NCBI RefSeq assembly: GCF_000019225.1 | Contig: NC_010995.1 | Span: 2,116,501-2,180,500, forward strand | Direction: 5' to 3' | Length of the DNA: 64,000 bases | Origin: Cellvibrio japonicus Ueda107 | Lineage (GTDB): Bacteria; Pseudomonadota; Gammaproteobacteria; Pseudomonadales; Cellvibrionaceae | Shown here: positions 1 to 7,408 of the stretch, one piece after another | Layout of the letters: each line of letters begins with the position of its first letter | How positions within the stretch are numbered: the stretch's first letter is position 1 | Notes under the pieces: generated by a model | The model's database searches: none | Seen by the model: only the letters and a program-made list of their open reading frames with translations | Told to the model about the DNA's origin: nothing | Position numbers and translations under genes: made by a program

Positions 1-2
1 TG

Positions 3-1907
3 CGCGTCAGCGGACAAGCGTTAACCATGCGCTTTTATGAAGAAATTTCACTGAAACTGCAACGCAAATGCAATGACATCGTATTGCGCCTGGAATTTAG
101 CGCTGACAACAGTTGTGCGGCACTGTACAGCGCCATCCAACGTTTTAAACAAACCAAAGGCAATATTGATAATAAATTCCCGATCAGTTTCATGACGAAA
201 TCCGAGCAGGGTTTTGTAGAGACCGACAAGGTCATTAACAAATCACTCTATAAAGTGCTGCTGTTCATGCACATTGCCGATGCCGTCAAACGTGACTCCC
301 TCAGTATCGTGGATTCCTATCGCTACAAAAAACTGGATAAATATCTTATCTCTCCGGAACGATGGGCAGCAGACCGGCTGTATTTGCTTACGCAAGCCAA
401 CATGCAGGACTTTGCCGACGCCAATACCGTATTGGATACCCTTGCGTTGCAATTGGATGCCCAATACGTGGAAACCAATGAGCATTTTTTGGAAAACAAA
501 AATGATTACATTGAATCGGATGGCATGGGTGGTTACAAGCTGACATCCGAGCGCAACACCTCTGGCGAAAACCTGGCATTGACGCAAACACTCGATGTGG
601 ACATTCTTCCGGAGGATGTGCTGATTCCCATTGCGGAAGCAATCCACACGGTCAACATGGCCACTCACTTTCTGGATGAGTTTGAGCACCAGGATCACGC
701 TTACTTGAAAGAGCGGCCAGCGGATCGGAATTTTTATGCGGGCATCATCGGCATGGGTGCGCACATGAATACGCGGCGATTGGCAAAGCTGTCGCGCGAT
801 ATTGAAAATTCCGTTTTACAATCCATTTATGCATCCTACTTCAACCTTGAAAATGCCCGGCGCGCAAGTGATGCCATTATTCGATTTGTAAACAAGCTGC
901 CGTTGTCCCAGCTGTTTCTCACTGAATTTGGCCTACAAACGTCCAGTGACGGACAAAAGTGGAAAGTCTCAAAAGAATCGTTCAATGCAAATCATTCGTT
1001 TAAATACGGTGGAAGGGATATTGTGCTTGCAGAATACTCCTTCATGGATGCGCGGTGTCTGTTTCCCCACTCGGAAGTGATTAGCGGCGCTGAGCGCGAA
1101 GCCCATTACATGATTGATGGTTTACTGCGAAATGAGGTGGTCAAATCCGATCTACATTCAACCGATACCCATGGCTACACCGAAGCTGTATTCGGCGTGA
1201 CATACTTACTCAAATTCTCCTTCGCGCCACGTATTAAAAATGTGCATCGGCAACACCTATATGCCTTTAAATATCCCTCCGTTTATAAACAGAAAAAGTT
1301 CATGGTCTTGCCGGAGAAGCGGCTTGATATCGAGTTGTTACGAAAAAACTGGGACGATATTTTACGTCTCGTGACCTCTATCAAACTGGGGTAAGTCACA
1401 GCCTCACAAATTTTTAAACGGCTTAATTCGTATGCGGAAGATGAAAATTTGTTATACCGATCATTAAAGGAATTTGGCCGGATTCCCAAATCCCTGTACA
1501 TCCTGCGTTACATTGATGATCCAGACCTGCGTGACGCCGTAATGAAGCAATTAAACAAAGGCGAATCCGGCAATCGATTAAACAAGGAACTTGCGCTGGG
1601 TCGCCTTGAATATACCCAGTCGTTGAAGGAAGAGCAGGCGCTTGCAGAATCCTGCAAACGGATCCTGAAAAACGTTGTTGTCTGCTGGAATTTTATGTTT
1701 GTGTCGCAACGGCTTTTACACGCGCGATCGGAGCAGGAGCGGGCTGCCATTCTGCGAAAAGTAAAATCGTCCTCCTTGTTAGCCTGGGAACATTTTAACT
1801 TTCATGGTCAATTTGATTTCTCGGAAGCGACGTTACGGGACTCACAACAGTTCGACTTTAAAGGGATGATTAACCCATCTTTGATCCAGGGAGCGGAAGG
1901 GATTTAA
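3..1907 (+). pseudogene. tnpA: Tn3-family transposase (tnpA), 5'-truncated by window edge and broken by an in-frame stop
   Basis: The reading frame is open to the left edge, so the first Met at 27 is not a real start. The residues before the stop at 1392-1394 include the Tn3 transposase hallmark DTHGYTEAVFGVTYLLKFSFA at about 1170-1230. After the TAA the same frame continues without frameshift with SQIFKRLNSYAEDE, then KEFGRIPKSLYILRYIDD and LNKGESGNRLNKEL, which is the conserved C-terminal part of the family, up to the stop at 1905-1907. The only lesion visible is one nonsense codon (GGG TAA GTC), plausibly from GAA or CAA. Tn3 transposases are about 1000 residues, so roughly a third is off-window. 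No resolvase, passenger gene or clear 38-bp terminal repeat is seen. I consider the family assignment secure and inactivation likely, unless the stop is read through or is a sequencing error. Confidence 0.85.
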
Positions 1908-1931
1908 CGGCAAGACCGACCAGGCTTGAAA

Positions 1932-1979
1932 CGGTTTCCCAAAAAAAGGTGAATCAACGCGCCGGACTTTGGGAAACCG
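1932..1979. other. Perfect 12-bp inverted repeat after tnpA
   Basis: CGGTTTCCCAAA at 1932-1943 and its exact reverse complement at 1968-1979 flank a 24-nt spacer, starting 24 nt after the transposase stop. It could be a transcript-end structure or part of a transposon end. It does not resemble a Tn3 38-bp terminal repeat (GGGG...TAAG), so the role is open. Confidence 0.4.
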
Positions 1980-2056
1980 ATTCATCCATAACTCATTGAA
2001 CCAGCTGCAAATTTTCAGCTATCTACGGACAAAAAATCAGTTCTGTTTAAACTTAA

Positions 2057-2215
2057 CCTTTATATGTCGTACTGCATACATCGCTTAGTGGTAGCTTTAA
2101 TAAAGCCATGGTGGAGAAGGTGGGATGTAATGATTTCCTGTCCAAATTCCAACCTGATGAATTGGCTGCTGTTGTGCAAAAACGCTTGGGCGAATATTTA
2201 AAAGCACATTCCTGA
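2057..2215 (+). pseudogene. 3' remnant of a cheV-type chemotaxis gene
   Basis: A 52-codon frame that begins without a start codon reads VLHTSLSGSFNKAMVEKV, then GCNDFLSKFQPDELAAVVQKR and ends LGEYLKAHS before TGA at 2213-2215. This matches the end of CheV proteins (CheW coupling domain fused to a response-regulator receiver), whose last helices read like SLSG.FN.A.V.KVGADDFL.KF.PDELA. The upstream in-frame stop at 2054-2056 and the adjoining transposon sequence suggest that the rest of the gene was removed by the Tn3-family element or a later deletion. The IS4 element lies 37 nt downstream. Too little remains for function. Assignment rests on recalled family sequence, so moderate confidence. 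Confidence 0.6.
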
Positions 2216-2252
2216 ATATCATCTGTGCAACTGACAAAAAACCGGCCTTGTG

Positions 2253-2271
2253 CCACTGCTGTCCCATAGTT
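2253..2271 (+). repeat. IS4-family left terminal inverted repeat
   Basis: 19 bases, exact reverse complement of 3510-3528; defines the left end of the insertion sequence. Confidence 0.85.
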
Positions 2272-2353
2272 TGTAGATAAAAGAAAAGCCTGTTTTCCAA
2301 GTTGATACAATGTAAGTGCGACCAAACATTGGTAAAACAAAGGAAAACAGGCT

Positions 2354-3505
2354 TTGTCACATTCTAACACCGCATTTCATCAACTACTCAAACCTTTATC
2401 GAGACATGAATTTGAAGCGGAAGCTAAAAAGCATCATGTCGGCCAAAAATTGCGCTCGGCCACCCGCTGGGATCAATTTGTCGGCATGGCCATGTCGCAG
2501 CTCTCTGGCCGCCAAAGCTTGCGTGATATTCAATCCAATCTCGAAGCACAGCAGCATAAACTTTATCATCTCGGTGCCAAGCCAATAGCCCGTTCAACGT
2601 TGGCACGAATCAACGAAGTACAGCCCGCCGAACTCTACAAACACGTATTTGCTCGTCTGCTTCACCGCTGTAAATCCATGCAGGGCAAACACAAATTCCA
2701 GTTTAAAAATCCGCTGTACTCCCTTGATGCCAGCGCGATTGATTTATCGCTGTCGGTATTTCCCTGGGCGGCGCATCGAGATGACACAGCAAATGTAAAA
2801 TTAAGTGTTGGCCTGAATCATGGCACCCAAGTGCCGGAGTTTGTCGCACTCAGTGATGGCCAGGAAAACGACATGATTGAGGGACGAAAATTTGATTTTC
2901 CCAAAGGCAGCATCGTTGCGTTTGATAAAGGCTACGTGGATTACCGCTGGTTTAAGTTATTGACAGATAAAGGAGTTTTCTTTGTAACCCGCTTGCGCGC
3001 CAAAGCCGTCTATCGCGTGGAAGAACGTCGCTATGCCGACAGCAGCAAAGGTATTATCAGTGATCAGGTCATTCAATTATCCAGCGCTCATGCGATCAAA
3101 CGCGGCGCACCGAAGTTGCGTCGAATTGGCTATCGTGACGCAACAACCGGCAAATTCTATGAGTTTCTCACCAACAACTTTCAGCTGGCGGCGGCCACAA
3201 TTGCAGCGATTTATAAGGATCGCTGGCAGGTGGAGTTGTTCTTCAAAGCGATCAAACAAAACCTGAAGATCAAAGCGTTTGTGGGCACTTCAAGAAATGC
3301 GGTGTTAACACAAATTCGGATTGCCATGATTACGTATCTATTGTTGGCATTTTCGCGTCACAGCACTAAAGCGGGATGGACAGTTCAACGGATCATGAGG
3401 GTAATTCAGTTAAATTTGTTTGAGCGTAGGAGTCTAAAAAGCATCCTGATACCGGACCCGCCGAATCATAAAAAAAGCGAGCCTCAAATGAGGCTCGCCT
3501 TATGA
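2354..3505 (+). CDS. IS4-family transposase (DUF4372 + DDE domain)
   Basis: 383 residues. The N-terminus (NTAFHQLLKPLSRHEFE... WDQFVGMAMSQLSGRQSLRDI) is the DUF4372 region typical of this IS4 subgroup. The catalytic part has the first Asp in YSLDASAIDLSLS (about residue 124), the second Asp in VAFDKGYVDYRWF (about 195), and the IS4 YREK-type signature as YKDRWQVELFFKAIKQNLKIK (about residues 289-309). The start is TTG at 2354, chosen because AGGAAAA lies a few bases upstream and family proteins begin with this MSHxNT motif; the first in-frame ATG is about 50 bases inside. The stop overlaps a strong hairpin. Length and motifs are normal, so the enzyme looks functional. Confidence 0.92.
   Translation: MSHSNTAFHQLLKPLSRHEFEAEAKKHHVGQKLRSATRWDQFVGMAMSQLSGRQSLRDIQSNLEAQQHKLYHLGAKPIARSTLARINEVQPAELYKHVFARLLHRCKSMQGKHKFQFKNPLYSLDASAIDLSLSVFPWAAHRDDTANVKLSVGLNHGTQVPEFVALSDGQENDMIEGRKFDFPKGSIVAFDKGYVDYRWFKLLTDKGVFFVTRLRAKAVYRVEERRYADSSKGIISDQVIQLSSAHAIKRGAPKLRRIGYRDATTGKFYEFLTNNFQLAAATIAAIYKDRWQVELFFKAIKQNLKIKAFVGTSRNAVLTQIRIAMITYLLLAFSRHSTKAGWTVQRIMRVIQLNLFERRSLKSILIPDPPNHKKSEPQMRLAL
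3477..3498. terminator. Hairpin built into the end of the transposase gene
   Basis: GCGAGCCTCA / TGAGGCTCGC form a perfect 10-bp stem with a 2-nt loop, preceded by A6 on the plus strand (3471-3476), so on the minus strand it is followed by T6. It overlaps the last transposase codons. It would act best as a terminator for minus-strand transcripts, such as kdpE read-through, and may insulate the element. Confidence 0.6.
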
Positions 3506-3509
3506 GTAG

Positions 3510-3528
3510 AACTATGGGACAGCAGTGG
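3510..3528 (-). repeat. IS4-family right terminal inverted repeat
   Basis: Exact reverse complement of 2253-2271; defines the right end of the insertion sequence. Confidence 0.85.
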
Positions 3529-3568
3529 GCATGACGCCGCTTTTTTATTGGTGCTTTGCGTGGAGCGA

Positions 3569-4255
3569 TTATTCCAGAGTGGGCAAAAATCGATAGCCAA
3601 CGCCAGGTTCGGTTTCAATATAGCGGGGGTTGGATGGATCATCACCTAATTTAGTGCGCAGACGCGCAATAAAAATACGCAAATAATGGGTGTCTTCAAC
3701 ATGTGTCCCTCCCCAGATTTCACGCAGTAGTTGCTGTTGGGTAACCAGGCGGCCCGCGTTATTAATCAGGCGTTTTAGCAGCTCAAATTCTTTTCTGGAT
3801 AACTTGACGATCTCACCATCCACCTTCAATTTTCGCTCTTGCAAATCAATATGGATACGCTCGTCCTGGAATTCCCTGACAGATTGATCGGCAGGGCCAA
3901 AAGCTTTAATCAAGCCGCGAATGCGTGCCAGCAGCTCCTGGATGCCAAATGGCTTGACGACATAATCATTGGCGCCAGCATCCAGTGCCTGCACAATTTC
4001 TGTCTCGCGGTTGCGTACAGAGAGAATGATGATAGGGGCATGGTAAAAGTCGCGCAGCTTTTTCAAGACAACCATTCCATCCAGGTCTGGCAGGCCTAGA
4101 TCGAGAATAATCAGGTCAGGTGGGTTATCTGCCGCCATGCTCAATCCCTGGCGCCCCACCTCAGCTTCAGCAACCTTGTAGCCTTGGGCGCTCAGGCCTA
4201 TGTGTAAAAAACGACGAATTTGAGGTTCGTCGTCGATAATAAGAATGTTATGCAT
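3569..4255 (-). CDS. kdpE: KdpE-like OmpR-family response regulator
   Basis: 228 residues. The receiver domain (1-~115) has the acidic pair in ILIIDDEPQ, phospho-acceptor Asp in LIILDLGLPDLDGM, Ser in IIILSVRN and Lys in YVVKPFG. The C-terminal winged helix (~130-225) has LSRKEFELLKRLINNAGR and the final ARLRTKLGDDPSNPRYIETEPG. The open frame extends 47 codons further upstream, but MHNILIIDDE is the canonical start and AGGGGAAA precedes this ATG, so I set the start at 4255. It lies 62 nt after the kdpD-like kinase in a trkH-kdpD-kdpE operon. KdpE normally controls kdpFABC; no kdpFABC is in the window, so here it probably controls the Trk-type transporter (inference). Confidence 0.88.
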   Translation of the reverse strand: MHNILIIDDEPQIRRFLHIGLSAQGYKVAEAEVGRQGLSMAADNPPDLIILDLGLPDLDGMVVLKKLRDFYHAPIIILSVRNRETEIVQALDAGANDYVVKPFGIQELLARIRGLIKAFGPADQSVREFQDERIHIDLQERKLKVDGEIVKLSRKEFELLKRLINNAGRLVTQQQLLREIWGGTHVEDTHYLRIFIARLRTKLGDDPSNPRYIETEPGVGYRFLPTLE

Positions 4256-4317
4256 ATCATTTCCCCTTGATGCGACGAGTCTAGCAGCTATGGGCCAGTA
4301 GGGGCGGTAATAGCGCG

Positions 4318-5853
4318 TTAAATCTTGGCGCTGTCCTCGGGTTGCTCCTGGTGTTTCTCTTCCTGGACCAATGGCAAGGTAATCCGCATACAGCATCCAG
4401 GTGGCTGTGAAGGGCTGTAAAAATTATCGTGAATGGTGACTGTTCCTCCATGAGCGGCAATCATTCCCTGGCATATAGTCAAGCCCAGACCGCTGCCGGA
4501 TTTGCGCCTGTCGCCTTTTTCCGCGGTGTGAAAACGCTCGAATACCCGCTCCCGTTCATCTTCCGGGATACCGGGCCCCTGATCGCAAATATCAATAAAT
4601 ATTTGTTGTTGGGTCGCATAACACCGAGCTTTTATCGGCGCGCCCGGCGGTGAAAACTTGATGGCATTATCCACAATATTAAAAATGGCCTGTTCCAATA
4701 ACGCTGAATGGACATAGAGTGGAGGAACATTAGGGCTAATATCCAAAAGCAAATCGTTATTGATTAGCAACGGCTTTAGCCGCTTTTTGGTGACGCTCAT
4801 AACTTCTTCAATGGTCACCCAGGCAAGCTCAAGACGCAGCTGCCCAAAACCCAGCCTGGTCATATCCAGCAGGTTTTGGATGTAACGGTTCAGGCGTTGG
4901 GCTTCTTCCAATACTGTGGTGAGCAGTTCATTGATTTGCGGCGGTGACAGTTGCTCTCCCAACTCAAGTACAGTTGAGGTCGCGCCAATCATACTGGTTA
5001 AGGGCGTGCGGAAATCATGGGAGACAGAAGACAGCAGGGCAGAGCGTAATAACTCGTTTTCCTTGGCGATTTTTTCTTTTTCCAACTCGGCCGCCAGGCG
5101 GGTTCGCTCAAGTGAAATGTTGACCTGATGCATTAACAAAACAAAAATGTCTTTGGGTAAATGCTTGAGATCCTCAACTGCAATTTTGACCAAGCCAATA
5201 ATGTTGCGTGAGTTATACAGGATATAAACATCGTGAACACGCTCCAGTTCACTGATTTCCTGCTCGTAGTGGTCTGACAGGCGATGTCCCAGCAATTCTT
5301 CCAAATCCGTTTTGCGCTGATGGCTAAGTCGTCGAATCATGGGATGTGTCGCCCAGTTTTCCTGTGGTGTAATCAGCACACAACGTTCTTTCCAGGGGAT
5401 CAAGGCTTCGCGCAAAGCACGGATAACATCATCGGTGTTAAGTGCTTTAGGCAGTTTTTCGAGCAACTCCAGTTCTATATCGGTCATGAGTTCTCGAAAT
5501 CGTATTTTCTGTATCGTATTTTTATGCTGTGTCGTCATATATCCGACCAACACAGACGTAAATAAAAACAGCGAGGCTGTCAGCAAATCTTCGTCGTTAT
5601 GAATGACAACAGAGTGGTATGGCTCGGCAAAGAAAAAACTAAATGCAAAAAAACTGGAGATTGCATTAATGATGGCTAATTCCACCGTAACATTGATGGC
5701 AATAAATACCACCATGCTGATGTATAGCAAGGGAACATTGGTTTTGGGCAGATAATCAGTAATAAAAAACGCAAACGGCGTCAGCAACCAGGGGAATAAT
5801 ATGCCAATAGGGTAGGCAAAGCGTTTTATAAAACCGGGTGGGGACTCAATCAT
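4318..5853 (-). CDS. kdpD: Short KdpD-like sensor histidine kinase
   Basis: 511 residues against about 900 for full KdpD. The N-terminal region has about four hydrophobic segments (DUF4118-type; for example ILFPWLLTPFAFFITDYL and VPLLYISMVVFIAINVTVEL), a linker with coiled-coil character (LAAELEKEKIAKENELLRSALL), the HisKA box SVSHDFRTPLTSMIGA (about residues 278-293), N box NIVDNAIKFSPPG, G1 DQGPGIPEDERERVFERF and G2 GSGLGLTICQGM. The cytoplasmic KdpD domain with its Walker motif and the USP domain are absent, so turgor or K+ sensing would differ from E. coli KdpD. Its ATG overlaps the trkH stop by 4 nt (ATGA), which indicates translational coupling. The membrane part plus kinase order is the basis for the KdpD name. 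Confidence 0.85.
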   Translation of the reverse strand: MIESPPGFIKRFAYPIGILFPWLLTPFAFFITDYLPKTNVPLLYISMVVFIAINVTVELAIINAISSFFAFSFFFAEPYHSVVIHNDEDLLTASLFLFTSVLVGYMTTQHKNTIQKIRFRELMTDIELELLEKLPKALNTDDVIRALREALIPWKERCVLITPQENWATHPMIRRLSHQRKTDLEELLGHRLSDHYEQEISELERVHDVYILYNSRNIIGLVKIAVEDLKHLPKDIFVLLMHQVNISLERTRLAAELEKEKIAKENELLRSALLSSVSHDFRTPLTSMIGATSTVLELGEQLSPPQINELLTTVLEEAQRLNRYIQNLLDMTRLGFGQLRLELAWVTIEEVMSVTKKRLKPLLINNDLLLDISPNVPPLYVHSALLEQAIFNIVDNAIKFSPPGAPIKARCYATQQQIFIDICDQGPGIPEDERERVFERFHTAEKGDRRKSGSGLGLTICQGMIAAHGGTVTIHDNFYSPSQPPGCCMRITLPLVQEEKHQEQPEDSAKI

Positions 5854-7301
5854 GATCGCCAGAATACTCGTGAAAACAATACAAGAATCGTCAAAAACTC
5901 AAGACGCCCCAGTAACATTCCTGCGGACAGTGCATATTTGGCTGTATCGCTCAAAGGTGCAAAATTACCCGCTGGACCAATAATATTGCCCAAACCAGGT
6001 CCCACATTCATGACTGCAGTTGCCGAACCGGTAATAGCCGTCACCAGATCAAGGCCTGTCAATGCCAGGATAATAGCAATAACGATAAAACACCCCATCA
6101 TGAGGAACATATAAGAAATGGACGAGGCGATAATTTCCGAGCTGATTAAGCGATTATTATAGCGGCGGCTAATAATGGCGCGGGGGTGAATGGCGGTAAT
6201 AATCTGTTCGCGCATTAAACCACCAAAAATCTGTAAACGGAAAATTTTGACGCCACCACTGGTAGAGCCTGAGCAGCCGCCAATAAACATTGCAAAAAAG
6301 AAAATCATCACCGCGAGTGATCCCCAGGTTTGGTAATCAGCAGATGCGAACCCGGTTGTTGTGATGACGGAGACCAGATTAAACGTCGCCATGGTAATCG
6401 CCTGTAGGGGAGGCATCTGCTCCGAGATAATCAAATGGATACTGACGACTAAAGATGTTGAAACGATTGCCAGCAATAGCCCCTTGACCTGGGTATCTGT
6501 AAATACCCGCCAATTGTGGCTCACCACCAGTCTGACAAACAGTACGAAGGGCATAGCACCCGCAAACATAAACAGGATACAAATCCAGTGGATTAGCAGG
6601 TTGTTAAATTGGGCAAAGGAGCTATCAGCAGTAGAGAAACCACCGGTTGAGACAGTGGCCATCGCGTGGTTAATGGCATTAAACCAATCCATACCTGCCA
6701 GCCAATATAACAAAAAGCAGAGGACTGATAGGGATATATAACAGTATATGATCATGGCAATTAAGCTGCGCGCTCTTGGCATTGCCTTGTCCGACCACTC
6801 TGAGGATTCGGTTTTAAATAGCCTCATACCCCCGACCCGTAAAAATGGCAATACCACGATTGCCATACCAATAATCCCTATGCCACCAATCCAGTTAAGC
6901 AGTGATCGCCAGAGCAAAATGTCACGGGGTAACTTTTCCAATCCTGAAATAACCGAGGAGCCAGTAGAGGTAACGCCAGACACAGCCTCAAAAATAGAAT
7001 CTGCCAGGGAGAGGGGATTATCGATTAATAAAAAGGGGAGTGAACTTAGCAGGCAAACGCCTAACCAGGAGCCACTGGTAATCAGGAATACCTGTCTGGG
7101 CTGCATGTAATCAAAGTTAGCCTTGCGTCCAATTAGCAGGAAAACAATGCCAACGAGGCTGGTTATGGTGGCTGAGGCAAAAAATGCTAACTGGTTATCG
7201 CTATCATCTATGACGGAGAAGGCCAGGGGAACCAGCATGAATAAGGCAAGGAGATTCAGGATTGCCCCTAAAATGAACAGGGTAGGCCCTAGTAATTTCA
7301 T
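5850..7301 (-). CDS. trkH: TrkH-family potassium uptake channel protein
   Basis: 483 residues, strongly hydrophobic with the four pore-loop signatures of TrkH/KtrB: SGVTSTGSSVISGLEKLP, ATVSTGGFSTADSSFAQF, VITTTGFASADYQTWG and AVMNVGPGLGNIIGPAG. GGCSGSTSGGVKIFRLQI between loops 3 and 4 is also typical. It forms the K+-translocating inner-membrane subunit, which needs a cytoplasmic NAD-binding TrkA protein; none is in this window. First gene of an operon with the KdpDE-like pair. A 107-nt space separates it from the GH15-like gene upstream and holds a hairpin at 7362-7394. Confidence 0.93.
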   Translation of the reverse strand: MKLLGPTLFILGAILNLLALFMLVPLAFSVIDDSDNQLAFFASATITSLVGIVFLLIGRKANFDYMQPRQVFLITSGSWLGVCLLSSLPFLLIDNPLSLADSIFEAVSGVTSTGSSVISGLEKLPRDILLWRSLLNWIGGIGIIGMAIVVLPFLRVGGMRLFKTESSEWSDKAMPRARSLIAMIIYCYISLSVLCFLLYWLAGMDWFNAINHAMATVSTGGFSTADSSFAQFNNLLIHWICILFMFAGAMPFVLFVRLVVSHNWRVFTDTQVKGLLLAIVSTSLVVSIHLIISEQMPPLQAITMATFNLVSVITTTGFASADYQTWGSLAVMIFFFAMFIGGCSGSTSGGVKIFRLQIFGGLMREQIITAIHPRAIISRRYNNRLISSEIIASSISYMFLMMGCFIVIAIILALTGLDLVTAITGSATAVMNVGPGLGNIIGPAGNFAPLSDTAKYALSAGMLLGRLEFLTILVLFSRVFWRS

Positions 7302-7361
7302 AATATTCGTCTATTGGCCAGGCAAAAAAGTTGCGGCATTGTAAACCTTGTCGGCGTACTA

Positions 7362-7394
7362 GCCTATATACCTGCCGAGTTTGGGTATATAGGC
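7362..7394 (-). terminator. Stem-loop after the GH15-like gene
   Basis: GCCTATATACC (7362-7372) and GGTATATAGGC (7384-7394) pair perfectly over 11 bp with an 11-nt loop, 15 nt after the GH15-like stop. There is no T-run on either side, so termination strength is uncertain; it also lies upstream of trkH and could shape its leader. Confidence 0.45.
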
Positions 7395-7408
7395 CAGGGC
7401 CAGCGTGG

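Larger units (their letters stand above)
2253..3528 (+). mobile_element. IS4-family insertion sequence, complete
   Basis: A single transposase gene is bracketed by 19-bp perfect terminal inverted repeats (CCACTGCTGTCCCATAGTT at 2253-2271 and its reverse complement at 3510-3528), giving an element of about 1.28 kb. The bases just outside the ends (...CTTGTG and GCATGAC...) do not form an obvious target-site duplication. It sits between the cheV remnant and the kdpE-like gene and splits nothing else visible. It is probably an intact element; loss of the duplication suggests a rearrangement after insertion. Confidence 0.88.

Noticed and set aside
1908..2056. Tn3 38-bp terminal inverted repeat after tnpA
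   Set aside because: No GGGG...TAAG-type end could be recognised; the 12-bp inverted repeat at 1932-1979 does not fit.
4256..4396. 47-codon N-terminal extension of the kdpE-like gene
   Set aside because: It overlaps kdpD, lacks similarity, and the canonical MHNILIIDDE start has a strong ribosome-binding site.
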